A DNA stretch of 64,000 nucleotides from Dyadobacter sp. CY343 (GTDB lineage: Bacteria > Bacteroidota > Bacteroidia > Cytophagales > Spirosomataceae): contig NZ_JAJUXK010000007.1 of NCBI RefSeq assembly GCF_021390335.1, positions 186,001 to 250,000 of the forward strand, given 5' to 3'. The notes under the pieces were generated by a model that searched no databases, was not told the DNA's origin, and saw only the letters and a list, made by a program, of their open reading frames with translations. This document shows positions 27,836-35,585 of the stretch, one piece after another. The stretch's first letter is position 1, and each line of letters starts with the position of its first letter. Made by a program: the position numbers and the translations under genes.

Positions 27836-28684
27836 ATGCTCCGCGTCCCTTCCGATATCAGCTCCTCCGAATTTGAATCCCTGAAAATCCAGGATATGAC
27901 TTTTGTTGCTTATCGCAACGAAGTATATCCCTCCAAATACGACGTTTTTTTTGAGGAGCATGCGGTGATTGTGGTTTTAGAAGGAGAGAAAAAATTTACC
28001 AGCCCAAGCCAGGAGGTTCATGTCGAAAAAGGCGATATTTTGTTTGTTCAGAGGGGATTTTATTTAATGTCGGAGTCTATTAATGAATCTTACAAAAGTC
28101 TTGTTTTCTTTTTTGACGAAAAATTACTGAAAGAATTTGTCGGCCTGCATCCTGAGCTTTTTAATACACAGGAACAAAAAACGCTATTCGAAAATCCGAT
28201 CCTGCTTTTGAAGTCGGACGATAATTTCGAAAAATTCATTCAATCTGTATTCCCCTATTTCCGCTCACGCGCAACGCTGAAAAATCATTTTCTCAGGTTG
28301 AAGTTTCAGGAACTGCTTTTGCATTTATTGGAACTGGATAATTCACAGCAGTTAAGAGCGATTTTATATAGTTTGTACAAAGGCGAAAAAGTGGATCTTG
28401 CTTTTCTAATGAATAGCTATTACCTCAAACCGCTCACATTAGACGAACTTGCAAAGCTTTCAGGACGCAGTCTATCCGCGTTCAAACGCGATTTTCAGGA
28501 AGAATTTCACACTTCCCCCGCGTTCTGGCTCAAAAATAAACGCCTCGATTACGCCGACTTCCTATTGAGAAACAGTACCAAAAATGTTTCAGAGATCAGT
28601 ACCGAAATCGGCTACGAAAGTGTTTCTCATTTCATCAAAACATATAAGGAAAAGTTTGGCGTAACGCCGAAGAGGCAGGGGTGA
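27836..28684 (+). CDS. AraC family transcriptional regulator
   Basis: This 282-aa protein has an N-terminal cupin-like sensing domain (VIVVLEGEKKFTSPSQEVHVEKGDILFVQRG, ExsA-like) and a C-terminal AraC DNA-binding domain with two helix-turn-helices (LTLDELAKLSGRSLSAFKRDF near residue 200 and VSEISTEIGYESVSHFIKTYKEKFG near 255). It lies 9 bp after ilvA on the same strand, inside the amino acid cluster. Its target and ligand are unknown; it could regulate the cluster or an unlinked set of genes. Confidence 0.88.
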   Translation: MLRVPSDISSSEFESLKIQDMTFVAYRNEVYPSKYDVFFEEHAVIVVLEGEKKFTSPSQEVHVEKGDILFVQRGFYLMSESINESYKSLVFFFDEKLLKEFVGLHPELFNTQEQKTLFENPILLLKSDDNFEKFIQSVFPYFRSRATLKNHFLRLKFQELLLHLLELDNSQQLRAILYSLYKGEKVDLAFLMNSYYLKPLTLDELAKLSGRSLSAFKRDFQEEFHTSPAFWLKNKRLDYADFLLRNSTKNVSEISTEIGYESVSHFIKTYKEKFGVTPKRQG

Positions 28685-28714
28685 TCGACCCTGGCAGGTC
28701 TGGCTCAATTTCCT

Positions 28715-28722
28715 TATATTTG
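28715..28722 (+). promoter_or_regulatory. -7 box before the RelE-type module
   Basis: TATATTTG matches TAnnTTTG exactly, 23 bp before the antitoxin start. The module may thus have its own promoter within the operon. No good -33 element was found. Confidence 0.4.
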
Positions 28723-28744
28723 TTTTAGTCGAAATAAGAAAAAA

Positions 28745-28948
28745 ATGGAAACACTGCACGTTTATCCTTCAAAAGCCCAGGAAAAGGCAGTAATTGCTTT
28801 CCTGGAAGCTCAAAATATTCCGTTTTCAAAGGAAGACAGTTTGCCACTGCATGTGCTTGCGGGCATTGAGCGAGGACTTGAAGATGTAAAAATAGGTCGG
28901 ACAATGACCATGGAAGAGTTTCGGCGCCGCCGTTCGCTGGTTAAATGA
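28745..28948 (+). CDS. Antitoxin-like small protein of a RelE/ParE module
   Basis: This 67-aa basic protein resembles Bacteroidota antitoxins paired with RelE/ParE toxins: METLHVYPSKAQEKAVIAFLEA at the start, LPLHVLAGIERGLEDVKIGRT in the middle and a positively charged tail MEEFRRRRSLVK. No classical DNA-binding motif is obvious. Its stop overlaps the toxin start by 4 bp (ATGA), the usual translational coupling of toxin-antitoxin pairs. Confidence 0.75.
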   Translation: METLHVYPSKAQEKAVIAFLEAQNIPFSKEDSLPLHVLAGIERGLEDVKIGRTMTMEEFRRRRSLVK

Positions 28949-29235
28949 GCCTGGAAATAATTTTTACGCAAACTGCGATAGAAACTTATGAGGCAATTTT
29001 TAATCAGATTGACCTCAAATTCGGACGAACCGCTGCAAAAAAGTTCGAAACGAAAGCGTTTCAGACTTTAAAAACGTTATCAAAAAGTCCATTTATATTT
29101 CGTGCTATCTCAGAAAATCCCGAAATTAGAAAAGGCTTTCTGCATGTGAACTGTTCATTCTTCTATAAAGTGTCAATCGAAGAAATTCACATCCTTTACT
29201 TTTGGGATAATAGGCAGGAGCCTTTGTTAAGCTAG
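28945..29235 (+). CDS. RelE/ParE family toxin-like protein
   Basis: This 96-aa protein follows the RelE/ParE plan. A first strand (LEIIFTQTAIETYEAIFNQI) leads to two helices (KFGRTAAKKFETKAFQTLKTLSKSP) and C-terminal strands with FLHVNCSFFYKVSIEEIHILYFWDNRQEP, the conserved end of the family. Family members inhibit translation or gyrase; which applies cannot be decided here. It overlaps its antitoxin by 4 bp and lies between the AraC gene and leuC. Confidence 0.8.
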   Translation: MSLEIIFTQTAIETYEAIFNQIDLKFGRTAAKKFETKAFQTLKTLSKSPFIFRAISENPEIRKGFLHVNCSFFYKVSIEEIHILYFWDNRQEPLLS

Positions 29236-29421
29236 CCAGATAAAGATTTCCGCTCAAATCACCTTTCAAAACCAAAATCACTATTTTTTGACCCTTTCCC
29301 GTTATCGGTATTCGCCTGAATATTTGCTACTTTGTATCCTCAATTCTCCTTTAAAGAAGTAATAGTCATTTGCTTAGTTCTTTGAAGCCGGTTTGAAATG
29401 GCGAAATTTTAATCAAACAAA

Positions 29422-30825
29422 ATGAGTAATCAAGCAAGTACCCTTTTCGACAAGGTGTGGGACGCACACGTTGTACGTAAAATTGAAGATGGTCCGGACG
29501 TATTTTTCATCGATCGTCACTTTATCCACGAAGTAACCAGCCCAGTTGCATTCCTCGGACTTGAAACCAGAAACATTGGTGTAATGTATCCGGAGCGTAC
29601 TTTCGCGACTGCGGATCACAATACTCCAACAATCAACCAACACCTGCCTGTTCAGGATCCGCTTTCGGCTAAGCAGCTCCAAGCATTGGAGACTAACTCT
29701 GCGAAATACGGAATTTCTCACTGGGGATTGGGCAATGCAAGAAACGGTATTGTTCACGTCGTAGGGCCGGAAAATGGTATTACGCTTCCTGGAATGACGA
29801 TCGTTTGTGGCGATTCGCACACTTCTACACACGGCGCATTTGGTGCAATTGCATTCGGGATAGGGACCTCTGAGGTGGAAATGGTACTTTCTTCGCAATG
29901 CATAATGCAGCCGAAACCGAAGAAAATGCGCGTAAATGTAAACGGAGTTCTCGGTAAGGCAGTTACGCCGAAAGATGTGACCCTTTTTATTATCTCAAAA
30001 CTGACAACTGCAGGCGCAACAGGCTATTTTGTTGAATATGCGGGCGACGTTTTTGAAAATATGAGCATGGAAGGTCGTATGACCGTTTGCAATATGAGTA
30101 TTGAAATGGGTGCCAGAGGCGGTATGATCGCTCCCGACCAGACTACTTTCAACTATATCGAAGGTCGCGACCAGGCTCCGAAAGGTGAGAAATGGGACAC
30201 TGCCCTGGCTTACTGGAAAACGCTTAAAACGGATTCCGACGCAGTTTTTGACAAAGAATATACTTTCAGCGCGTCGGAAATCGAGCCGATGATTACTTAC
30301 GGAACCAACCCGGGAATGGGGCAGGGAATTTCCAAAGCGATCCCTACTGCTGATCAGGTGGAAGGCGGTAAGTCGACTTTTGACAAGTCTCTGAATTACA
30401 TGGGCTTCCACGAGAATGAGTCGATGCTTGGTAAGAAAATAGATTACGTTTTCATCGGCAGCTGCACAAACGGCCGGATCGAAGATTTCCGTGCATTTGC
30501 ATCTATTGTAAAGGGCCGTAAAAAAGCGGATAACGTAACTGCTTGGGTTGTACCAGGTTCGCATATTGTTGAGGCGCAGATTAAAGATGAGGGTATTCTG
30601 GATATTCTGACAGAGGCTGGCTTTGAACTTCGTCAACCTGGCTGCTCGGCTTGTCTGGCTATGAACGACGATAAGATTCCGGCTGGAAAATACGCAGTAA
30701 GTACTTCAAACCGCAATTTCGAAGGACGTCAGGGCCCGGGCGCACGTACGCTTCTTGCCAGCCCATTAGTGGCAGCAGCAGCGGCAGTGACGGGGGTTGT
30801 GACGGATCCGAGAGATTTGCTTTGA
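29422..30825 (+). CDS. leuC: 3-isopropylmalate dehydratase, large subunit
   Basis: This 467-aa aconitase-family subunit isomerises 2- to 3-isopropylmalate in leucine synthesis. [24 protein letters not shown] lies near residue 133, and the [4Fe-4S] Cys ligands sit in [14 protein letters not shown] near 345 and [12 protein letters not shown] near 405. Length is normal. The partner leuD follows 541 bp later; between them is the GxxExxY element, which splits the usually adjacent leuCD pair. Upstream (29236-29421) I found no clear attenuator. Confidence 0.95.
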   Translation: MSNQASTLFDKVWDAHVVRKIEDGPDVFFIDRHFIHEVTSPVAFLGLETRNIGVMYPERTFATADHNTPTINQHLPVQDPLSAKQLQALETNSAKYGISHWGLGNARNGIVHVVGPENGITLPGMTIVCGDSHTSTHGAFGAIAFGIGTSEVEMVLSSQCIMQPKPKKMRVNVNGVLGKAVTPKDVTLFIISKLTTAGATGYFVEYAGDVFENMSMEGRMTVCNMSIEMGARGGMIAPDQTTFNYIEGRDQAPKGEKWDTALAYWKTLKTDSDAVFDKEYTFSASEIEPMITYGTNPGMGQGISKAIPTADQVEGGKSTFDKSLNYMGFHENESMLGKKIDYVFIGSCTNGRIEDFRAFASIVKGRKKADNVTAWVVPGSHIVEAQIKDEGILDILTEAGFELRQPGCSACLAMNDDKIPAGKYAVSTSNRNFEGRQGPGARTLLASPLVAAAAAVTGVVTDPRDLL

Positions 30826-30845
30826 GTTTGAGAGAGCGTATATAG

Positions 30846-31304
30846 GTTACACAGAGACACACTGAGTTTTAAAAGAGGACCACGGAGAATGGAGTTGAGT
30901 GATGTGACAGGCAAGATTATTGGATGTTGCATCGACATTCATCGGGAATTGGGCCCTGGACTATTGGAATCTGCCTATGAAGAATGCCTGGCTTATGAAT
31001 TAAAAAGGTCTGGCTTATTTTTCGAAAGGCAAAAACCGGTACCGGTTCATTACAAGGAAGTTAGATTGGAATATGGTTACCGAATGGATTTTGTTGTTGA
31101 AAATGCTGTCGTCGTAGAGTTGAAAAGCGTTGAAGCATTAAATCCAATTCATGAAGCTCAAATTCTAACCTATATGAAATTTGCAGAGAAAAAGGTAGGA
31201 TTACTAATCAATTTCAATGTCCTGATCTTAAAAAACGGCATCAAAAGATTCGTAAAATAAAATATCTCCGTGGCTCTCCATTTTCTCCTCGATCTCTGTG
31301 TAAC
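30846..31304. mobile_element. GxxExxY element bounded by nested inverted repeats
   Basis: GTTACACAGAGA at 30846-30857 is the exact reverse complement of TCTCTGTGTAAC at 31293-31304. Inside these, CCACGGAG at 30880-30887 pairs with CTCCGTGG at 31266-31273. The two pairs enclose a single gene, GxxExxY, and separate leuC from leuD. This looks like a small mobile or insertable cassette, about 459 bp long, without its own transposase. A target-site duplication was not obvious. Confidence 0.65.
30889..31260 (+). CDS. GxxExxY protein
   Basis: This 123-aa protein has the family hallmark: IHRELGPGLLESAYEECLAYEL near residues 18-39 gives GPGLLESAYE, the GxxExxY motif, and the core MDFVVENAVVVELKSVE near 65-81 matches a PD-(D/E)xK nuclease-like pattern (D, ExK). 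Its role is unknown; members are common as single genes between repeats in Bacteroidota and other phyla. The gene starts one base after the inner inverted repeat. Confidence 0.88.
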   Translation: MELSDVTGKIIGCCIDIHRELGPGLLESAYEECLAYELKRSGLFFERQKPVPVHYKEVRLEYGYRMDFVVENAVVVELKSVEALNPIHEAQILTYMKFAEKKVGLLINFNVLILKNGIKRFVK

Positions 31305-31366
31305 AACAACTTAGATAGTTATTCAATATTAAAACGCTGAAAGCCGAAAGCCAACAGCCTACTACC

Positions 31367-31963
31367 ATGGCCTACGATAGATTTACAATTCTTAGAAGTA
31401 CCGCAGTTCCTTTACCGATTGAAAACGTTGATACTGACCAGATTATCCCTGCCCGCTTTTTGAAAGCTACCAAGCGGGAAGGATTTGGCGATAACCTTTT
31501 CCGTGATTGGCGGTATAATGGCGATGATACGCCAAAGGAGGATTTCGTTTTAAATAATCCGATCTATTCCGGAAAAATTCTGGTTGGCGGCCGCAACTTT
31601 GGTAGCGGATCGAGCCGCGAGCATGCTGCCTGGGCGATTTATGATTACGGATTTCGCTGCGTGGTTTCCAGCTTTTTTGCTGATATTTTCAAAGGTAACT
31701 CGCTCAATATCGGCATTTTGCCGGTGCAGGTTAGCGCCGAGTTTCTGAACAAAATATTCCTCGCAATAGAAGCAGATCCGAATGCCGAGCTTGAAGTAAA
31801 TCTTCCGGAACAGACCATTACGATTGTCGCAACCGGCGAAAAGGAATCTTTTGACATCAACGGTTATAAAAAACACAATATGACCAATGGTTTCGACGAT
31901 ATCGACTATCTGCAGGCGATGAAAGAGGAAATAAGAGGGTTCGAAAAACAGAGATTATATTAA
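31367..31963 (+). CDS. leuD: 3-isopropylmalate dehydratase, small subunit
   Basis: This 198-aa swivel-domain protein completes isopropylmalate isomerase with LeuC. Signatures are [13 protein letters not shown] near residue 21 and [24 protein letters not shown] near 75. The small subunit is of normal length. A degenerate GCTGAAAGCCGAAAGCC stretch precedes it (31340-31356), and a long inverted repeat follows immediately (31965-32038). Confidence 0.93.
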   Translation: MAYDRFTILRSTAVPLPIENVDTDQIIPARFLKATKREGFGDNLFRDWRYNGDDTPKEDFVLNNPIYSGKILVGGRNFGSGSSREHAAWAIYDYGFRCVVSSFFADIFKGNSLNIGILPVQVSAEFLNKIFLAIEADPNAELEVNLPEQTITIVATGEKESFDINGYKKHNMTNGFDDIDYLQAMKEEIRGFEKQRLY

Positions 31964-31964
31964 T

Positions 31965-32038
31965 AGCTATTAGCTGTTGGCTATTAGCAGTTAGCTTTCA
32001 TAGAAACGCTAATTGCTAACGGCTAACAGCTGATAGCT
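31965..32038. repeat. Long imperfect inverted repeat between leuD and the cimA-like gene
   Basis: A 31-bp arm at 31965-31995 (AGCTATTAGCTGTTGGCTAT and onward) is largely complementary to 32008-32038 (ending GGCTAACAGCTGATAGCT), with about four mismatches and a 12-nt loop. The motif is built from repeated TAGCTNTTAGC units. It fills almost the whole gap between leuD and the next gene, whose start lies at 32050. Confidence 0.8.
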
Positions 32039-32049
32039 GATAGCCAACT

Positions 32050-33630
32050 ATGAACAGTCGCTATATAGAAATAATGGACACGACACTTCGCGATGGTGAA
32101 CAAACCAGCGGCGTGTCGTTTTCTGCGTCGGAAAAATTAACCATCGCGCAGGTGCTTTTGCAGGAAGTAAAGGTTGACCGTATTGAAATCGCATCGGCAC
32201 GGGTGTCGGAAGGTGAATTTCAGGCAGTCAGGCAGATTACCGACTGGGCAAGATCGAATGGTTTTCTTGACAAAATAGAAGTGCTGACTTTCGTCGATGG
32301 CGACGCTTCCATTAACTGGATACTTGACGCTGGCGCAAGGGTTATGAATCTGCTGACCAAAGGTTCGCTGAACCACCTGACGCACCAACTGAAAAAATCA
32401 CCTGCCGCGCATTTTGAAGATATCAGAGCGGTACTAGAACTGGCTGATTCCAAAGGCATTGACTGCAATGTTTACCTGGAAGATTGGAGCAACGGAATGC
32501 GCAGCTCACCTGAATATGTATTTCAGGCGCTCGATTTCCTTACCTCACAGCCTGTAAAAAGGATTTTGCTGCCCGATACCCTCGGAATTCTTACGCCGGC
32601 TGAGTCCTATTCTTTTGTAAAACAGATCGTTGACAAATATCCCGATCAGCATTTCGAATTTCACGCTCACAACGACTACGATCTCAGCATTGCTAACGTG
32701 ATGGAGGCGCTGCGTGCCGGGGCGCGAGGGTTGCATTTGACGGTCAATGGAATGGGTGAACGTACCGGAAATGCGCCGCTAGCCAGCACAATTGCTGTTT
32801 TGAACGATATGATGCCGGAATATAAAACTTCGGTAAATGAACGCTCCCTGTACACGATCAGCAAAATCGTTGAGACTTTTTCAGGTATTCGTATTCCTTC
32901 CAATAAGCCTATTGTTGGGGAAAGTGTTTTTACACAAACTGCGGGGATCCACGCCGACGGAGACAAGAAGAATAACCTGTATTTCAGCAAGTTGATGCCT
33001 GAAAGATTTGGCCGCCAGCGGCTTTATGCTTTGGGAAAAACTTCTGGAAAAGCGAATATCGAGAACAATTTACGTGATCTGGGAATTACGCTGGCCGACG
33101 CAGATCTTAAAAAAGTGACGCAGCGGATTATCGAACTGGGAGACAGGAAAGAGGCTGTAACCCCCGAAGATTTACCTTATATCATTTCCGATATCCTCGA
33201 TAGCAATGCGATTGAGGAGAAGGTAGTGATCGTGAATTATGTTTTGACGCATTCAAAAAACCTAAAACCTTCGGCTACTTTGCAGATCAAGTTCGGGGAG
33301 GAGGTTTTTGAAGAAAATGCCCAGGGCGACGGTCAGTATGATGCGTTTATGAATGCATTGAAAAAGATCTATTGCCAAAAAGGGATCAGCTTGCCTATGT
33401 TGACGGACTACACGGTGCGGATCCCGCCAGGCGGAAAGACCGACGCACTCTGCGAAACGATCATTACCTGGGAAATTAATGGTAAAGAAGTGAAGACCAG
33501 AGGCTTGGATTCCGACCAAACGTTCTCCGCAATTATGGCGACGCAGAAAATGCTGAACTTGATCGGGATACCGGCGGATGTCCCGTTGGTCTCACCGGTA
33601 GCCAAAGTTGCATTAGATCTAAAACCATGA
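32050..33630 (+). CDS. Isopropylmalate/citramalate synthase family with C-terminal regulatory domain
   Basis: This 526-aa protein has the LeuA/CimA catalytic barrel ([17 protein letters not shown] at residues 8-24, HxH in FHAHNDYDL near 212, NGMGERTGNAPL near 235) and the LeuA_dimer regulatory domain from about residue 395. It differs from true LeuA in the first active-site loop and lacks its own leucine leader. Bacteroidota keep such a second gene; (R)-citramalate synthase, giving 2-ketobutyrate from pyruvate, is the favoured role, with a second isopropylmalate synthase as the alternative. Its stop overlaps mntA by 4 bp. Confidence 0.8.
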   Translation: MNSRYIEIMDTTLRDGEQTSGVSFSASEKLTIAQVLLQEVKVDRIEIASARVSEGEFQAVRQITDWARSNGFLDKIEVLTFVDGDASINWILDAGARVMNLLTKGSLNHLTHQLKKSPAAHFEDIRAVLELADSKGIDCNVYLEDWSNGMRSSPEYVFQALDFLTSQPVKRILLPDTLGILTPAESYSFVKQIVDKYPDQHFEFHAHNDYDLSIANVMEALRAGARGLHLTVNGMGERTGNAPLASTIAVLNDMMPEYKTSVNERSLYTISKIVETFSGIRIPSNKPIVGESVFTQTAGIHADGDKKNNLYFSKLMPERFGRQRLYALGKTSGKANIENNLRDLGITLADADLKKVTQRIIELGDRKEAVTPEDLPYIISDILDSNAIEEKVVIVNYVLTHSKNLKPSATLQIKFGEEVFEENAQGDGQYDAFMNALKKIYCQKGISLPMLTDYTVRIPPGGKTDALCETIITWEINGKEVKTRGLDSDQTFSAIMATQKMLNLIGIPADVPLVSPVAKVALDLKP

Positions 33631-33905
33631 ATAAACCGGAATTATATCAAAACCTGAAACATTATCTTTTACAAAAAAAGATAACCAAGGCTGCGGTTTT
33701 TGGATCCTTTGCCCGAAACGAGGAAAATGCTGAAAGTGACATTGACTTGTTGATCGAGGGAAATAATCTGACAATGTTTGATATACTCCGAATTGAAGAT
33801 GAATTGGAATCGCTGTACAACAGAAAAATAGACCTTGTTGAATACAAAGCTGTGAAGCCGTCGATTCAACATCATGTTTTCAAAAATATAATTCAATTGA
33901 TATGA
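33627..33905 (+). CDS. mntA: MntA-type nucleotidyltransferase antitoxin
   Basis: This 92-aa protein shows the minimal nucleotidyltransferase motif AAVFGSFARNEENAESDIDLLIE near residues 20-42 (GSF, then SDIDL) with a third acidic site in KIDLVEYKA. In known MntA-HepT modules it adds AMP to the HEPN toxin and so neutralises it. The ATG overlaps the stop of the cimA-like gene (ATGA), and its own stop overlaps hepT by 4 bp, so all three are translationally coupled. Confidence 0.85.
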   Translation: MNKPELYQNLKHYLLQKKITKAAVFGSFARNEENAESDIDLLIEGNNLTMFDILRIEDELESLYNRKIDLVEYKAVKPSIQHHVFKNIIQLI

Positions 33906-34222
33906 TGCGTGACGACAACGTATATATCGACGACATTATCCAATCCATTGAAATCATTCAGCAGTATCTTGACGGAAAGACTGAACTTGATTTCGAAGAG
34001 AGCTTGCTTTTGCAGGATGCTGTTTACCGGCGGTTTGAGATAATAGGAGAAGCAGCAACAAAGATCTCTGACAGTTTCAAAGAATCTCATCCCGAAGTTG
34101 AATGGAGGCTAATGAAATTGATGCGTAATAAATTGATACATGAATATTTCGGAATATCACCTGCTACCATTTTTGCGACAGTCCGAGAAGACTTACCGCT
34201 ACTTTTACAGAAGTTAAAATAA
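33902..34222 (+). CDS. hepT: HepT-type HEPN domain RNase toxin
   Basis: This 106-aa helical protein (DUF86/HEPN) contains RNKLIHEYFGI near residues 76-86, the RX4HXY motif that forms the RNase active site in HepT. The preceding RRFEIIGEAATKISDSFKE is a family signature. ATG at 33902 or 33905 is possible. With MntA it forms a complete toxin-antitoxin module embedded before leuB. Confidence 0.86.
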   Translation: MMRDDNVYIDDIIQSIEIIQQYLDGKTELDFEESLLLQDAVYRRFEIIGEAATKISDSFKESHPEVEWRLMKLMRNKLIHEYFGISPATIFATVREDLPLLLQKLK

Positions 34223-34252
34223 TTATCTTACTGATTATCAATTTAATAATTA

Positions 34253-35323
34253 ATGAAAAAAAATATCCTTATTGTTCCCGGTGATGGAATCGGGCAGGAA
34301 GTTACTGAAGTTGGAAAAAGTGTTCTAGTGAAAATTGCCGAAAAGTTTGGGCACGAATTCATTTACGATGATGCATTAATGGGCCACGCTGCTATCGAGG
34401 CAACAGGCAACCCGCTTCCTGACGAAACGCTTTCAAAAATGCGGGCTTCCGACGCGATTTTGTTCGGCGCAGTGGGTCACCCTAAATATGATAATGATCC
34501 GACAGCCAAAGTTCGCCCGGAACAAGGTTTGCTCAAAATGCGTAAAGAACTGGGATTGTATGCAAATTTGAGACCTATTAAGCTGTTTGACGAGCTTTTA
34601 GGCGCTTCTTCCATTAAACCTGAAATTCTGAAAGGTTCTGATATTCTGTTCTTCCGCGAATTGACAGGTGATATATATTTCGGTGAAAAAGGTCGCAAAA
34701 ACGACAATAATACTGCTTACGATATTGCGGAATATAGCCGCTACGAAGTTGAGAGGATTGCAAGAAAGGCATTTGAAGCAGCGCGTACCCGAAGAGGGAA
34801 ACTTTGCTCGGTAGACAAAGCAAATGTACTGGAAACCAGCCGATTGTGGAGAGAAGTAGTACAGGCACTCGCGCCGGAATATCCGGATATTGAAGTTGAG
34901 CATCAGTTTGTCGACTCTGCTGCGATGATGCTGATTAAAGACCCGCGCCGCTTTGACGTAGTAGTAACGGCAAACTTATTCGGGGATATTCTGACCGACG
35001 AAGCGAGCCAGATCGCCGGTTCAATGGGAATGCTTGCTTCCGCGTCTGTGGGAGATAGTACCGGAGTTTACGAGCCAATTCACGGATCTGCGCACGATAT
35101 TACAGGCAAAGGAATTGCTAATCCTTTGGCTTCCGTGCTTTCCGCTGCGTTGCTGCTGGATATTTCGTTTGGCTTGAAAGAAGAATCAGATTCTATCATT
35201 GCAGCTGTGGATCAGCTACTTAAAGATGGTTTCCGAACAAAAGATATTGCTGACAGCACGACGCCAGCAGACAAGATCTTAAATACGCAGGCAGCCGGAG
35301 TTGAACTTTTGAGAAGATTATAA
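34253..35323 (+). CDS. leuB: 3-isopropylmalate dehydrogenase
   Basis: This 356-aa NAD-dependent enzyme oxidatively decarboxylates 3-isopropylmalate. Family markers are VPGDGIGQEVTEVGKSVL at the N-terminus, substrate loop LLKMRKELGLYANLRPIK near residue 91, FFRELTGDIYFG near 132, the metal/NAD region TANLFGDILTDEASQIAGSMG near 240 and YEPIHGSAHDI near 272. Its last codons contain the -33 element of the leuA promoter. It begins 30 bp after hepT. Confidence 0.95.
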   Translation: MKKNILIVPGDGIGQEVTEVGKSVLVKIAEKFGHEFIYDDALMGHAAIEATGNPLPDETLSKMRASDAILFGAVGHPKYDNDPTAKVRPEQGLLKMRKELGLYANLRPIKLFDELLGASSIKPEILKGSDILFFRELTGDIYFGEKGRKNDNNTAYDIAEYSRYEVERIARKAFEAARTRRGKLCSVDKANVLETSRLWREVVQALAPEYPDIEVEHQFVDSAAMMLIKDPRRFDVVVTANLFGDILTDEASQIAGSMGMLASASVGDSTGVYEPIHGSAHDITGKGIANPLASVLSAALLLDISFGLKEESDSIIAAVDQLLKDGFRTKDIADSTTPADKILNTQAAGVELLRRL

Positions 35324-35338
35324 TTGAATCTAAGTTTT
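35308..35338 (+). promoter_or_regulatory. Promoter of leuA, overlapping the leuB end
   Basis: TTTG at 35308-35311 lies in the last leuB codons, and TAAGTTTT at 35331-35338 follows after exactly 19 bp, one base off the TAnnTTTG -7 consensus. The predicted start near 35345 leaves about 75 nt before the leader peptide at 35421. leuA can thus be transcribed separately from the operon upstream. Confidence 0.6.
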
Positions 35339-35420
35339 GCCAAATAATATTTGTTGCAATCAAAACTTCTGCTTTCTTTGCAGTACAAACCAGTTGTCAG
35401 CGAATTTTCGCTCTATATCG

Positions 35421-35468
35421 ATGAACGCACTTAATATAAATCTCTGCCTACTCATTCTTATAGTCTAG
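35421..35468 (+). CDS. leuA leader peptide (attenuator)
   Basis: A 15-codon ORF encodes MNALNINLCLLILIV. Nine of the 15 residues are branched-chain (5 Leu, 3 Ile, 1 Val), and the run CTA CTC ATT CTT ATA GTC immediately precedes the TAG stop at 35466-35468. This density is far beyond chance for a short frame and fits a leader that senses charged leucine and related tRNAs. Confidence 0.85.
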   Translation: MNALNINLCLLILIV

Positions 35469-35535
35469 TGATACTGGAAAAGGTGATGTTTTGATTGCAT
35501 TTCGAACCCTTTCCCCCACAGGAAGGGGTTTTATA
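35465..35535 (+). promoter_or_regulatory. Transcription attenuator of leuA
   Basis: Arm 1 CTAGT (35465-35469) can pair with ACTGG (35473-35477). Arm 2 GGAAAAGG (35476-35483) can pair, with one bulge, with CCTTTCC in arm 3. Arm 3 AACCCTTTCC (35505-35514) pairs with GGAAGGGGTT (35521-35530, one G-U) to make a terminator with loop CCCACA, followed by TTATATTATTT. The leader stop lies in arm 1. The layout repeats that before ilvD with unrelated sequence. Confidence 0.8.
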
Positions 35536-35585
35536 TTATTTAAAAATTATTAAATTCGTATCCATTTAATTTCTAATACCCACCA

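Noticed and set aside
29236-29421. Possible third attenuator before leuC
   Set aside because: There is no short frame rich in branched-chain codons and no hairpin followed by a T-run; only an imperfect -7-like TACTTTG was seen.
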